Of a DNA stretch of 64,000 bases, positions 1 to 8,734 are shown piece by piece. The DNA lies in assembly GCF_013410945.1 (NCBI RefSeq), contig NZ_JACCCH010000001.1, positions 2,941,960 to 3,005,959 on the forward strand. Direction: 5' to 3'. The notes beneath the pieces were generated by a model. The model was given only the letters and a program-made list of their open reading frames with translations, was not told the origin of the DNA and did not search any database. A program made the position numbers and the translations under genes. Each line of letters begins with the position of its first letter. Within the stretch, counting starts at the first letter, position 1. The DNA comes from Leifsonia sp. AK011 (GTDB lineage: Bacteria > Actinomycetota > Actinomycetes > Actinomycetales > Microbacteriaceae).

Positions 1-213
1 CTGCGGCACCGCGAGCAGTACCTCGTCTTCGGGGGTCTCGGTCGGCGCCGTGGTGACACGGGGCGTGGGCGTCCAGGGGATGAGCGCCGACTCGGGCGGA
101 TCGTTGGGCGTGAGCGCGAGGGCAACCAGCACAACGGTCGCGGCGGCCACGACCGCGATGATCGGGATGATCCACCAGCGGTTCTGCCCGGTGCGAGCGT
201 TGTGAATGCTCAC
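1..213 (-). CDS. Membrane-anchored protein, N-terminal part (cut by window edge)
   Basis: Only the first 71 codons are visible; the reading frame runs off the left edge of the window. The GTG start lies in a GTGA overlap with the stop of the phosphatase gene at 210-824, so the two are probably translationally coupled. The visible protein has a short basic and polar N terminus, one strong membrane segment (about residues 14-34) and then a Pro/Thr-rich stretch (PWTPTPRVTTAPTETP) typical of an extracytoplasmic linker. The position, last in the phosphatase / BY-kinase / sugar-nucleotide operon, suggests an envelope role in polysaccharide export or attachment. The functional domain is outside the window, so no product name is given. 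Confidence 0.7.
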   Translation of the reverse strand, partial: MSIHNARTGQNRWWIIPIIAVVAAATVVLVALALTPNDPPESALIPWTPTPRVTTAPTETPEDEVLLAVPQ

Positions 214-824
214 GCCACTTCTCCTCGCGGTGCCAGCGCGAGCCGGATCACCCGGTGCACCTCGTCGATCGCGGGCGCGAGTTGGCTGCCGGTGAGTGCG
301 TAGCGCTCGTCACCCTGCATGTATGGGTCGACGACGTCGTCGTCTTCGGGGGATGCCGCCGGCTCCACCTGCCCTCGACGCGAGGCGATCAACGCCACGA
401 GCGCGTCCAGCCGTGCTGACGCGGGGCGCTGGGGCAGGGCTGTGATGTCAAGGAAATCCCAGGAGTCGAGGTCTGCCGATAGCCGTGCGAACTCACGGAT
501 GGTGACAGTGTATCGACTTGCTTTCGGCACAAGGGAGACGATTTCGCGCCGGTGCTCGCGCGACATCGCGAGCACGAGATCGGCGTCGAGGATCTGCTGT
601 TCGGTGAGTTGCCGCGCGGTGTGCCCCGACGGATTGCCGCCGAGACTTGTGGAGAGGTTGGCGGCTTGGTCGGGCATCCCGTCGCCGACGAGTGCCCGAA
701 ACCCGGCACTCTCGAGATCGATGATGCCGCGCAGGTCTGCCATCTTGGCGCGGAGCACCTGTTCGGCCACGGGTGACCGGCAGACGTTCCCAGTGCAGAC
801 GGTCAGGATGCGGAACCTGGCCAT
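210..824 (-). CDS. Low-molecular-weight protein-tyrosine phosphatase (Wzb type)
   Basis: The protein is a cytoplasmic phosphatase expected to dephosphorylate the tyrosine tail of the BY-kinase encoded just upstream. The N-terminal P-loop CTGNVCRS (residues 10-17) is the CX5RS signature of the LMW-PTP family, with C10 as nucleophile and R16 as phosphate binder. A late DPY at residues 166-168 fits the general-acid Asp. At 204 residues it is longer than the usual 150-160, with extra sequence ahead of the DPY motif. The ATG follows an AAGGAGAA site. It lies 33 bp after the kinase gene, the usual pairing in Wzx/Wzy capsule and EPS loci, where cycles of phosphorylation set chain length and export. 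The family call is firm; the substrate is inferred from the neighbour. Confidence 0.9.
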   Translation of the reverse strand: MARFRILTVCTGNVCRSPVAEQVLRAKMADLRGIIDLESAGFRALVGDGMPDQAANLSTSLGGNPSGHTARQLTEQQILDADLVLAMSREHRREIVSLVPKASRYTVTIREFARLSADLDSWDFLDITALPQRPASARLDALVALIASRRGQVEPAASPEDDDVVDPYMQGDERYALTGSQLAPAIDEVHRVIRLALAPRGEVA

Positions 825-857
825 GCGAGTCGTTCTCCTTCGGGTGGGGAGGCCCCT

Positions 858-2255
858 CTACTCCTTGAGGCGAAGCTGCAACGGGTCCACGTCGGAGTAC
901 CCGCCGTAGTAGTTGCCGTAGCCGTAGGAATCGGGACCCTTGGTGGGAAGCATGGTGAGCACGGCGCCAAGCACCTTGCTCTCGATGTGCTCGAACGACC
1001 GAAGTGCGGCGGCGAGCTCGTTGCGCTTGGTGCGTCCGGCGGCGACGATGACGATCGCGCCGGTCGTGAACTTGGACAGCACTGCTGCATCGGTGACGGG
1101 CAGCAGCGGTGGAGCATCCACGAGCACGAAGTTGAAGGTCTTGCCGAGTTCCGTCAGCAGGTTCGCCATCGCGCTCGAGCCGAGCAACTCACTCGGGTTC
1201 GGGGGGATGCGCCCTGCCGGAAGCACGTACAGCTCGTTACGGCCCCACTTCTGAAGCACGTCCCCCAGCTCGGCGCGACCGATGAGCACGTCGGTCAGAC
1301 CGACGGCACCCTCGAGCCCCATGTAGTCCGCGATGGCCGGCCGCCGAAGGTCGCCGTCGATCACCGCGACACGCGCACCGGTTTCGGCGAGCGCGATCGC
1401 GAGGTTGGCGGTGGTCGTCGTCTTGCCCTCGCCAGGAACAGAGGATGTCACGACGAACACTCGAGGCCCACTGTCGAGGTGCACGAACTGAAGGTTCGTC
1501 CTCAGCGCGCGGAACGACTCGGCCCGCGAGCTGCGCGGATCAGCGTGCACAATGAGTGGCCGCTTCTTCGCGTCGGGGTCGAACCCAATGCCACCGAGGA
1601 TGGGGGCTGGAGTGATCGCCTGCACGTCCTGGGGGCCATGAACCCGCGTGTCGAGTACGTGGCGGAGAATCGCCGCTCCGAGTCCAGCAACAAGTCCAAC
1701 GAGGAGTCCCAATGCGAGGTTCTGCCGCGTGTTCGGGACGTACGGCTCCACCGGGACGACTGCAGGCCGGATAGGTTCGATCGTCACCAAGCTGGGTTGA
1801 CCACCCGATGGGGCCTCAAGCTGATTGACGATAACGTCTATGAAACTCTCTGCGACTGCGTTGGAGATGTTGGCGGACATTACAGGATCAACGTCGTTGA
1901 CCGTGATTTCGATCACGGTGGTGTCCAAAGGCGAAGCAGTGGAAATTTGTCCAGCCAGCTCTGCCGCACTTATGTTTAGTCCGAGTTCCTCGATCACCGG
2001 ATCGAGCACCCGGGGGCTCCGAGCCACGATCGCGTACGACTTGACCTTCTGCTGTGCGAACGTGCTCCCCTGAACCAGTTCTCCTGTGGTCGACTCGCCC
2101 GAAGTGCGTACTGAGACGAACAGCGCGGTCGTAGCTTGGTACCGAGGCGTCGTGATGATCGAGAATGCGGCTCCGCCCGCGACTCCAAGGAGCGACAGGA
2201 GGACGATGAGGATCCAGCCTTTCCGTACTATGCGAATGTAGTCCCGAAGTTCCAA
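858..2255 (-). CDS. Polysaccharide co-polymerase fused to BY-family tyrosine kinase
   Basis: A 465-residue fusion. The Wzz-like N-terminal half has membrane segments near residues 15-35 and 178-198 enclosing an extracellular domain. The C-terminal half is a cytoplasmic CpsD/CapB-type kinase with Walker A SVPGEGKT (272-279), Walker A' VAVIDGD (296-302) and Walker B FVLVDAPP (about 376-383). The tail PDSYGYGNYYGGYSDVD carries five tyrosines (444, 446, 449, 450, 453), the usual autophosphorylation cluster. In Firmicutes the two halves are often separate proteins; one-chain forms are common in Actinobacteria. The start is TTG, preceded by GGAAGG at a good distance. It should control chain length and export of the locus polysaccharide together with the phosphatase at 210-824. 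Confidence 0.92.
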   Translation of the reverse strand: MELRDYIRIVRKGWILIVLLSLLGVAGGAAFSIITTPRYQATTALFVSVRTSGESTTGELVQGSTFAQQKVKSYAIVARSPRVLDPVIEELGLNISAAELAGQISTASPLDTTVIEITVNDVDPVMSANISNAVAESFIDVIVNQLEAPSGGQPSLVTIEPIRPAVVPVEPYVPNTRQNLALGLLVGLVAGLGAAILRHVLDTRVHGPQDVQAITPAPILGGIGFDPDAKKRPLIVHADPRSSRAESFRALRTNLQFVHLDSGPRVFVVTSSVPGEGKTTTTANLAIALAETGARVAVIDGDLRRPAIADYMGLEGAVGLTDVLIGRAELGDVLQKWGRNELYVLPAGRIPPNPSELLGSSAMANLLTELGKTFNFVLVDAPPLLPVTDAAVLSKFTTGAIVIVAAGRTKRNELAAALRSFEHIESKVLGAVLTMLPTKGPDSYGYGNYYGGYSDVDPLQLRLKE

Positions 2256-2330
2256 GGGTCGCCTTCCTGTATGTCCCGCGGACTAACCGTCGCTTGTCGG
2301 CACAATCCTGTGATCCGAGTTGACATAACC

Positions 2331-3638
2331 CTACGGGCGCCCGAGGCCCACGTACGTAAACCCCGCCGAACGCCAAGCCTGCGGGTCCAGACAGTTCCGC
2401 CCGTCGATTACCGTTGCCGCGGGAGCCAACTGGGCAACTTCCGAGGGGTCCAGGTCACGATATTCACTCCACTCTGTTACGAGCACCACAACGCTAGCTC
2501 CCGTGAGCGCAGCAGCCGTCGTCTCTTCGAAAGCTAACTGTGGATGCAGCCGCCTGGAGTTCTCGATCGCTTGTGGATCCGTCGCGATCACGTCGGCACC
2601 GAGACCCTTCAACCGGACGGCAACGTCCAGAGCTGGCGAGTCTCGCACGTCATCAGAATCAGGCTTGAACGAAAGTCCAAGGACAGTGACCTTCTTCCCC
2701 AGAGGCTCCTGATGCAAGGCATCCAGCGCGAGCTCGACCACCCGATCCCTCCGCCTGAGATTAATCGCATCGACCTCCTTGAGGAATGCGACGGACTGTC
2801 CACGGCCCAGCTCTTCCGCTCTCGCAGCGAAAGCCCTGATGTCCTTAGGCAGGCACCCGCCGCCAAAGCCCACGCCGGCGTTTAGGAATCGACGCCCGAT
2901 CCTCGCATCGAACCCGATTGCATCCGCAAGTTTCGTCACGTCCGCGCCGGTGACCTCGGCGATCTCTGCCATTGCATTGATGAATGAGATCTTGGTGGCG
3001 AGGAACGCATTCGCCGAAACTTTGACGAGTTCGGCAGTTGCGTAGTCGGTGACCACAAGCGGAGTCTCGTTGGCAATCGCCGTCGCATAAACCTCGTTCA
3101 ACAGGGCGGTAGCGCGGTCCCCCCCTTCGCCCTCCGGCACGCCGTACACGAGCCGATCCGGCCGGATCGTGTCTTCCACTGCAAATCCCTCGCGAAGAAA
3201 CTCAGGGTTCCAGGCCAAATCCGCCCCGCTTCCGTTGAGCTTCTCGACGAGTCGCGATGCTGTGCCGACGGGGACGGTCGATTTGCCAACTACAAGATCC
3301 CCCGATGAGAGGTACGGCAGTAGTGCATTAACCGCAGAATCGACGTAGCTCAGGTCCGCAGCGGCTTCGCCCTTGCGCTGCGGCGTGCCTACCGCAATAA
3401 AGTGAACCGAGGCACCTTGAGCCTCGGCCATATCAGTGGTGAACGTCAGCCTCCCGGTCGCAATGGCGGAAGTCAGAACTTCTGGCAATCCCGGCTCAAA
3501 GAATGGCGCGCGGCCTTCCGCTAGGAGTCCGATCTTCTGCCAGTCGACATCCACACCAACGACCTCGTGACCCAGTTCCGCCATGCTCGCGGCATGGACC
3601 GCACCGAGGTACCCACACCCAATTACGGATAACTTCAA
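2331..3638 (-). CDS. ugd: UDP-glucose 6-dehydrogenase
   Basis: This NAD-dependent enzyme oxidises UDP-glucose to UDP-glucuronate, a precursor for acidic polysaccharide. The 435-residue protein has a Rossmann start (KLSVIGCGYLG), the NPEFLREG segment (144-151) and the catalytic-Cys motif GFGGGCLPKD with C262, all typical of the UDP-glucose/GDP-mannose dehydrogenase family. The start is TTG, chosen because GGGGGAG lies four to five bases upstream and the next codons give the expected nucleotide-binding strand. It lies in the same minus-strand block as fcl and gmd (36 bp gap), which fits a supply of sugar nucleotides to the glycosyltransferases encoded from 5879. A related nucleotide-sugar dehydrogenase such as UDP-ManNAc dehydrogenase is not excluded but is less likely. 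Confidence 0.9.
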   Translation of the reverse strand: MKLSVIGCGYLGAVHAASMAELGHEVVGVDVDWQKIGLLAEGRAPFFEPGLPEVLTSAIATGRLTFTTDMAEAQGASVHFIAVGTPQRKGEAAADLSYVDSAVNALLPYLSSGDLVVGKSTVPVGTASRLVEKLNGSGADLAWNPEFLREGFAVEDTIRPDRLVYGVPEGEGGDRATALLNEVYATAIANETPLVVTDYATAELVKVSANAFLATKISFINAMAEIAEVTGADVTKLADAIGFDARIGRRFLNAGVGFGGGCLPKDIRAFAARAEELGRGQSVAFLKEVDAINLRRRDRVVELALDALHQEPLGKKVTVLGLSFKPDSDDVRDSPALDVAVRLKGLGADVIATDPQAIENSRRLHPQLAFEETTAAALTGASVVVLVTEWSEYRDLDPSEVAQLAPAATVIDGRNCLDPQAWRSAGFTYVGLGRP

Positions 3639-3674
3639 TTACTCCCCCAGAGTCGATCTTGTGTCACACGCGAC

Positions 3675-4655
3675 TTACTCGCGCAAGGTCGCAATGTTCT
3701 CGCGATACCAGTCGACCGTGGACCGAATGCCCTCGTCGAGCCCGATAGATGCTGTCCAGCCTGCCGCGGTGAGCTTCGAGACATCAAGGCGCTTCTGGTG
3801 CGTGCCGTCTGGCTTCGTGGCATCCCACGTTGTTTCGCCCTCGAACCCAACCACGCGCGCAATCGTGTCCGCGACGTCTTTGATGGTTACGTCGCTGCCC
3901 GTGCCCACATTAATCTGGGGTGCCCCATCATAGTTCTCTAGAAGGTGAAGGCACGCTGCGGCCATATCGTCCACGTGAAGAAACTCGCGGCGAGGCGAGC
4001 CCGTACCCCAGTTCGTGACAGCTCCCGCGCCGGAACTCACGGCCTCGTCATAACGACGGATCAGTGCGGGCAAGACGTGCGATCCCTTCGGTGAGAAGTT
4101 ATCTCCGGGGCCGTAAAGATTCGTGGGCATCGCTGATATCCACGGCAAACCGTACTGTCGGCGTACCGCCTGGATCTGCAGAATGCCCGCAATCTTGGCG
4201 ATCGCGTACGCATCGTTTGTCGGCTCGAGATACCCAGTAAGGAGGTACTCCTCCTTAATCGGCTGCGCCGATTCACCGGGATAGATGCACGACGAACCGA
4301 GAAAGAGCACTCGCTCGACGCCCGCTTTCAGCGCTGCGTCGAGCACGTTAACCTGCACCTGAAGATTCTCCGAAATGAAGTCCACTGGGTAGGTGTTGTT
4401 GGCCAGGATTCCACCGACCTTCGCAGCGGCAAGTACAAGGTATCTGGGCCTTACCTCGTCGATGTAGTCGAAGACTGAAGGTCGATCAGTGAGGTCGAGC
4501 TCGGCATGAGACCGGCCGACGAGATTGGTGAAGCCCTCGTCCTGAAACTTTCGCCAGATCGCTCCGCCCACGAGTCCTCTGTGGCCAGCGATGTAAACGG
4601 CGGCGTCCCTATCTAGGGCACCGGTCTTGTAATCGGCGAGGTTCGCGACGCTCAC
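3675..4655 (-). CDS. fcl: GDP-L-fucose synthase
   Basis: An SDR-family epimerase/reductase that converts GDP-4-keto-6-deoxymannose to GDP-L-fucose using NADPH. The N terminus has [10 protein letters not shown] (the GxxGxxG of this family), followed by GSSCIYPG and YAIAK, which supply the catalytic Ser/Cys region and the Tyr-x3-Lys pair. I chose the GTG at 4655, giving 326 residues, because it forms a GTGA overlap with the gmd stop; an ATG 12 codons upstream lies inside gmd. The close coupling with gmd means the two steps from GDP-mannose to GDP-fucose are made together. The annotation is firm. Confidence 0.93.
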   Translation of the reverse strand: MSVANLADYKTGALDRDAAVYIAGHRGLVGGAIWRKFQDEGFTNLVGRSHAELDLTDRPSVFDYIDEVRPRYLVLAAAKVGGILANNTYPVDFISENLQVQVNVLDAALKAGVERVLFLGSSCIYPGESAQPIKEEYLLTGYLEPTNDAYAIAKIAGILQIQAVRRQYGLPWISAMPTNLYGPGDNFSPKGSHVLPALIRRYDEAVSSGAGAVTNWGTGSPRREFLHVDDMAAACLHLLENYDGAPQINVGTGSDVTIKDVADTIARVVGFEGETTWDATKPDGTHQKRLDVSKLTAAGWTASIGLDEGIRSTVDWYRENIATLRE

Positions 4656-5680
4656 GCCTTCCAGCTTTCTAGCGCAGGGGCGTCGATCCATGCGGCGCCT
4701 TGGTGCTCAAGTTCTTTGACGTCTGCATCCACCATGATCTTCGCAAGTGCTGCGCCGTCGACCGTGGGGACCCAGCCCAGCGTGCTCTGGGCCTTCGTCG
4801 AATCACCGATGAGCGCATCCACCTCCGTCGGGCGAAGGTATCGCTCGTCGAACTTCACGAACTCCTGCCAGTCGAGATCAACGTGCCCGAAGGAGGCCTC
4901 AAGGAATTCTCGGATGGTGTAGCCGACGCCCGTTGCGAGCACGAAATCGTCGGGTTCTTCTGCCTGAAGCATGCGCCACATGCCCTCGACGTACTCCGGC
5001 GCGTATCCCCAGTCGCGCACTGAATCCAAGTTACCTAGATAGAGATCGTTCTGAACGCCTGCTTTGATTCGCGCGACCGCGCGCGTGATCTTTCGCGTGA
5101 CGAACGTCTCACCGCGGCGCGGGGACTCGTGGTTGAAGAGGATTCCATTGGTGGCGAAGATGCCGTAGGCCTCGCGGTAGTTCTTGGTGATCCAGAAGCT
5201 GTAGAGCTTGGCGGCCGCGTAGGGGGACCGTGGATAGAACGGGGTGGTCTCGCTCTGCGGAGGAGGCGTCGCACCGTACAACTCTGACGAGGACGCTTGG
5301 TAGAACTTCGGGTGAATGCCAGCCTCGCGAACCGCTTCCAGAATTCGCACTGTGCCAGTCCCGGTCGTATCCGCCGTGTGCTCGGGCTCGTCGAAAGAGA
5401 CTCGAACGTGGGACTGGGCCGCGAGGTTATAGATCTCGTCGGGCTTAATCTGGTCGATCAGGGTTACAAGCCTCGCGCCATCACTCAGGTCGCCGTAGTG
5501 CAGAAACAGCCTGGCAGAAGGCTCGTGTGCGTCTACGTAGATGTGGTCAAGCCTGTGCGTGTTGAAAGTTGAGGCCCGTCGCACGAGCCCATGAACTTCG
5601 TAACCCTTGAGCAAGAGCAACTCGGCCAAGTAAGAGCCATCTTGGCCAGTAATGCCTGTGATGAACGCGCGCTTAGTCAA
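4652..5680 (-). CDS. gmd: GDP-mannose 4,6-dehydratase
   Basis: This SDR-family enzyme makes GDP-4-keto-6-deoxy-D-mannose from GDP-mannose, the first step to GDP-L-fucose. The 342-residue length is normal. It starts with [17 protein letters not shown] and has SSSELYG and a YAAAK catalytic pair; [16 protein letters not shown] is a family hallmark. The start is TTG, with GGGGGG five to nine bases upstream, much like the TTG start and G-rich site of ugd. It is the first gene of the minus-strand block and faces the divergent glycosyltransferase operon across 198 bp. Its product feeds fcl through an overlapping stop and start. Confidence 0.94.
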   Translation of the reverse strand: MTKRAFITGITGQDGSYLAELLLLKGYEVHGLVRRASTFNTHRLDHIYVDAHEPSARLFLHYGDLSDGARLVTLIDQIKPDEIYNLAAQSHVRVSFDEPEHTADTTGTGTVRILEAVREAGIHPKFYQASSSELYGATPPPQSETTPFYPRSPYAAAKLYSFWITKNYREAYGIFATNGILFNHESPRRGETFVTRKITRAVARIKAGVQNDLYLGNLDSVRDWGYAPEYVEGMWRMLQAEEPDDFVLATGVGYTIREFLEASFGHVDLDWQEFVKFDERYLRPTEVDALIGDSTKAQSTLGWVPTVDGAALAKIMVDADVKELEHQGAAWIDAPALESWKA

Positions 5681-5708
5681 CTAGCCCCCCAGAGCTGATT
5701 TTTGGAGC

Positions 5709-5737
5709 GCGTCCATCGGGGACGCACACCGATGGAC
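5709..5737 (-). promoter_or_regulatory. Two mutually exclusive hairpins upstream of gmd
   Basis: In the 198-bp divergent region between gmd and the acyltransferase gene, GTCCATCGG (5711-5719) is perfectly complementary to CCGATGGAC (5729-5737). GCGTCC (5709-5714) also pairs perfectly with GGACGC (5720-5725). Both use 5711-5714, so only one can form at a time. They would lie in the 5' leader of gmd if it is transcribed from further upstream. The repeats are seen directly; a regulatory role is inferred. No clear -35/-10 pair was found on either strand in 5681-5878. Confidence 0.35.
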
Positions 5738-5878
5738 TGCTTCCAGAGCATAGCGGCTGTCCACCACCCCCATGTTGCGGGTCGGCCGCGTTCACAAAAA
5801 CGAAACCTTCTTAGTGCAGAATGACCCGCATGGGGATCGATTTGGGGAGCAGTTCGGCCATGCCCAGTTGCGGCATGA

Positions 5879-6925
5879 ATGTCTGATGTGTTCCGCGCGA
5901 CCGCGCAGCCCAGGTCCCTTTCGCCCGCAGCGCGAGCCGGCCTCGATGTGGCTCGGGCGAGCGCAGCTCTTTACGTGGTCGCGCATCACGTCGTCAATGT
6001 GCCTGGCCCGATCGGTGTGGTGTTCTCGTTTGGTCAGGAGGCCGTACTGGTATTCTTCTTGCTGAGCGGCTTCGTCATATTCGCGAACGAGAAGAGCAGG
6101 GTCTCGAGTCCCGCCGGCTATTTTCTGCGTCGACTTCGACGCATCTATCCGCCAATCGTTCTCGCCATGCTGGTTTCGCTGGCCCTGTGGGCACTGGGCT
6201 ACATCGCCTCGGAGCCAACTTGGGAGTCGGCTGTCGGCACGCTGGCCTCATTGCAAGACATCAGCTTCCTAAAACCAGGCGTGATCGTTGATCCGTTCCT
6301 AGGAAATGATCCCCTCTGGTCGCTGTCTTATGAAGTCTTCTTCTACGCGATATTCCCGGCTGTGATGATTGCTTGGCGCCGATCCGAGAGAGCCACGCGG
6401 ATGGCGGTTCCAGGGCTGGCAGTGCTGGCTTATGTCACCTACCTGCTGGCGCCAAACCACTTCTCTCTGGTGGGCGCGTATTTCTTGGTCTGGTGGCTCG
6501 GCGCGATGCTCGCCAACGCGTACCTCAACGACACCCTGTCGATGAAGTCGCTGGCGCCCGAACTATTGGGACAGGGGGTCCTCGTCGCGGCCGCGCTGGC
6601 CGGCGTGGCCCTCTACGGATACAACGGTTTAGGTTTCTTCCCTTTCCTGATGGTGCGACATTTTGTCATCGCCCTCGTCTTGACAGCGGTACTACTCGTC
6701 CCGACCATAAGGTCCGGGCTATCCCGAATGTGCATGCGAATAGCAGGCCCTGGAGCCGCGGTCGCTTCGATTTCGTACGGAATTTACGTGATGCATTACC
6801 CCTTGATGGTTCAAACTCGCCCAACTGGGCTTGGCATTGTCGGGGCGACGATACTCACAATCCTCCTGGCATGGGTCGCGGACAAGGGTCTCGCAAGAAT
6901 TCTTCCGAAAGCTCCGAAGGGATAG
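5879..6925 (+). CDS. Membrane acyltransferase (acyltransferase 3 family)
   Basis: A polytopic membrane protein of 348 residues expected to transfer acyl (often acetyl) groups to surface glycans. The segment VVAHHVVN (residues 33-40) gives the conserved His of the family early in the chain, followed by about ten hydrophobic segments. EAVLVFFLLSGFVIF and FLRRLRRIYPP are classic acyltransferase 3 signatures. It is the first gene of the plus-strand operon and is five bases from the next gene. Its substrate is probably the repeat unit of this locus or a glycolipid intermediate; the sequence does not decide which. Confidence 0.88.
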   Translation: MSDVFRATAQPRSLSPAARAGLDVARASAALYVVAHHVVNVPGPIGVVFSFGQEAVLVFFLLSGFVIFANEKSRVSSPAGYFLRRLRRIYPPIVLAMLVSLALWALGYIASEPTWESAVGTLASLQDISFLKPGVIVDPFLGNDPLWSLSYEVFFYAIFPAVMIAWRRSERATRMAVPGLAVLAYVTYLLAPNHFSLVGAYFLVWWLGAMLANAYLNDTLSMKSLAPELLGQGVLVAAALAGVALYGYNGLGFFPFLMVRHFVIALVLTAVLLVPTIRSGLSRMCMRIAGPGAAVASISYGIYVMHYPLMVQTRPTGLGIVGATILTILLAWVADKGLARILPKAPKG

Positions 6926-6930
6926 ACCAG

Positions 6931-8172
6931 ATGGGCAACTCAGGAATGTTGGATGGGCTGTCAATCTGCCTCGCAGGCATCAATTACGCGCCCGATTCCA
7001 CAGGAATTGCGCCGTACAACACCGCCATGGCCGAGGCACTTCGTGATGCGGGTGCCGACGTTCACGTCGTGACTGGCATCCCCCACTATCCGGAATGGCG
7101 GGTGAAGGACGAGCATTACCTCAAGGGGTCTCGCTGGGATGAGGTGATCGAGGGCGTCAAGGTGACCCGACTCAGGCACCACGTGCCACCGAGATCGAAT
7201 CTCGCCGGACGCGCTCGAATGGAAGCGAGCTTCCTGGCTCGGGCCATGACTACTATCCGCCGCGACAGGTCGGACGTCGTCATTGCAGTGACGCCCTCGA
7301 TGTCGGCGCTCGGGGCCGGGGTTTACGGCAAGAAAGGCAGACCGCTCGGTGTCTTGGTCCAGGACCTCACGGGAAACGCCGCCGGCGAGTCAGGCACAAC
7401 GGGGAGGGGCGCCTCCCGATGGATTGCAGGCTACGAGTACTCACTGGTGCGGAGCGCTGATCTAGTTGGGGTGATTACCCCTCAGTTCGGCTCAGTCCTC
7501 GCTGCAAACGGAATTGAACCCGAGCGAGTCGTCGAGATTCCGAACTTTACCCACATCACCCCTTCCGCTTCGACGAAAAGTAGCGCTCGGCGGGAGCTCG
7601 GTTGGCCTGAAGACCAATTCCTCGTTGTTCACACGGGGAACATGGGCATGAAACAGGGGCTCGACTCCGTCATCGAAGCAGCTGGAATCTCTGCCAAGAA
7701 CAATCTAGGTGTCACCTTCGTCCTCGTCGGCGATGGCAATCAGCGTGCCGACTTAGAAGCGCGGGCGGGGGATCTGTCGACCCTTCGTTTCGTGGATCCG
7801 CTCGGCGCGAAGGAGTACCCGCTAGCACTCGCCGCAGCGGACGCCCTTCTACTCAACGAGAGGCCTGGGGTGAGGGAGATGTCGTTGCCAAGCAAACTCA
7901 CTTCTTACACGAGCGCGACTCGGCCCATAATCGCCGCTACCGAACCCGGAGGCATCACGCACTCAGTCGTTACCTCAGATCGCGCTGCGATAGTTATCGC
8001 GCCCGGCGATCCCTTCGCGCTTACCGAGGCGGCACTCGCTCTTTCGACTGACGCGCCCCGTGCGGCTATATTTGCGGCAAGCGCTCGGGCCATGCACGAG
8101 TCTCGTTACGCACCGACGCAAGCCAAGGCGCGATATGTTGCTTTTGCGAAGAGGCTGGGGGGTCTAGCGTGA
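6931..8172 (+). CDS. WcaI-like glycosyltransferase family 4
   Basis: A 413-residue cytoplasmic GT-B glycosyltransferase. The N terminus (SICLAGINYAPDSTGIAPYN) and the following GIPHYPEWRV and TRLRHHVP segments match the WcaI type of colanic-acid transferases, which typically add fucose early in repeat assembly. The C-terminal half has the sugar-nucleotide-binding pattern VVHTGNMGMKQGLD and LLNERPGVREMSLPSK. I chose the ATG at 6931, just after the previous stop; the frame is open upstream but that part overlaps the acyltransferase gene. Its stop overlaps the next gene by 4 bp. Assignment to the family is good; the exact sugar is inferred from the gmd/fcl genes nearby. Confidence 0.85.
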   Translation: MGNSGMLDGLSICLAGINYAPDSTGIAPYNTAMAEALRDAGADVHVVTGIPHYPEWRVKDEHYLKGSRWDEVIEGVKVTRLRHHVPPRSNLAGRARMEASFLARAMTTIRRDRSDVVIAVTPSMSALGAGVYGKKGRPLGVLVQDLTGNAAGESGTTGRGASRWIAGYEYSLVRSADLVGVITPQFGSVLAANGIEPERVVEIPNFTHITPSASTKSSARRELGWPEDQFLVVHTGNMGMKQGLDSVIEAAGISAKNNLGVTFVLVGDGNQRADLEARAGDLSTLRFVDPLGAKEYPLALAAADALLLNERPGVREMSLPSKLTSYTSATRPIIAATEPGGITHSVVTSDRAAIVIAPGDPFALTEAALALSTDAPRAAIFAASARAMHESRYAPTQAKARYVAFAKRLGGLA

Positions 8173-8696
8173 CACGCAATCTTGCGGGCTTCAGTGGCGC
8201 CGGTTACGACAAGGGGCGAGGATTTCTGTGGCAAGCCCTTTGGGTCGCTACCTCCTCGCTGGCGTTCGAACGGAGCTGGTGTCCGTCTGTGATTCGAGTC
8301 GCTCTCTTGCGAGCATTCGGCGCCACCGTAGGACGAGGAGTCTTGATTCGCCAGCACGTTAGAGTGCACTGGCCTTGGAAACTGAAGATCTCGGACAACG
8401 TCTGGATCGGGGTGGACGCATGGTTGCTAAACCTGGAGCCCATCTCGATCGGCTCAAACGTGTGCATCTCGCAGGATGCATTTCTTTGCACCGGCAGCCA
8501 CGACAGCATGTCTGTCACGTTCGAGTTTGACAATGCTCCGATCGTGGTCGAAGACGGCGCGTGGATAGCTGCGCGCGCGACCATCTTGCGCGGTGTCACG
8601 ATTGGAGCCGGCGCCGTCGTTGGAGCTACAGCACTGGTTGTCAAGTCAGTTCCCGCCGGCGCGAAGGTACTGGCACCTCCAGCAAGTGTCCGCTGA
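8169..8696 (+). CDS. WcaF-like hexapeptide-repeat acetyltransferase
   Basis: A 175-residue left-handed beta-helix acetyltransferase. Imperfect hexapeptide repeats (IGVDAWLLN, IGSNVCIS, VEDGAWIAARATILRGVTIGAG) run through the C-terminal two thirds, and GSHDSM supplies a likely catalytic His. Sequence and order directly after a WcaI-like gene match WcaF, which acetylates a fucose in colanic acid. The GTG start lies in a GTGA overlap with the preceding stop, so the two should be co-translated. Acetyl-CoA as donor is known for the family; the acceptor is inferred. Confidence 0.86.
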   Translation: MTRNLAGFSGAGYDKGRGFLWQALWVATSSLAFERSWCPSVIRVALLRAFGATVGRGVLIRQHVRVHWPWKLKISDNVWIGVDAWLLNLEPISIGSNVCISQDAFLCTGSHDSMSVTFEFDNAPIVVEDGAWIAARATILRGVTIGAGAVVGATALVVKSVPAGAKVLAPPASVR

Positions 8697-8734
8697 GAAG
8701 CTCCACGACTAGCTCACGAATCAAAGGATGTAGC

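Noticed and set aside
1994..2537. Several open frames of 60-160 codons inside the BY-kinase and ugd region
   Set aside because: They overlap well-supported genes in other frames and have no start signal or domain.
5772..6065. A plus-strand frame beginning in the gmd upstream region
   Set aside because: It overlaps the start of the acyltransferase gene in another frame and has no recognisable product; the region is better read as a divergent promoter region.
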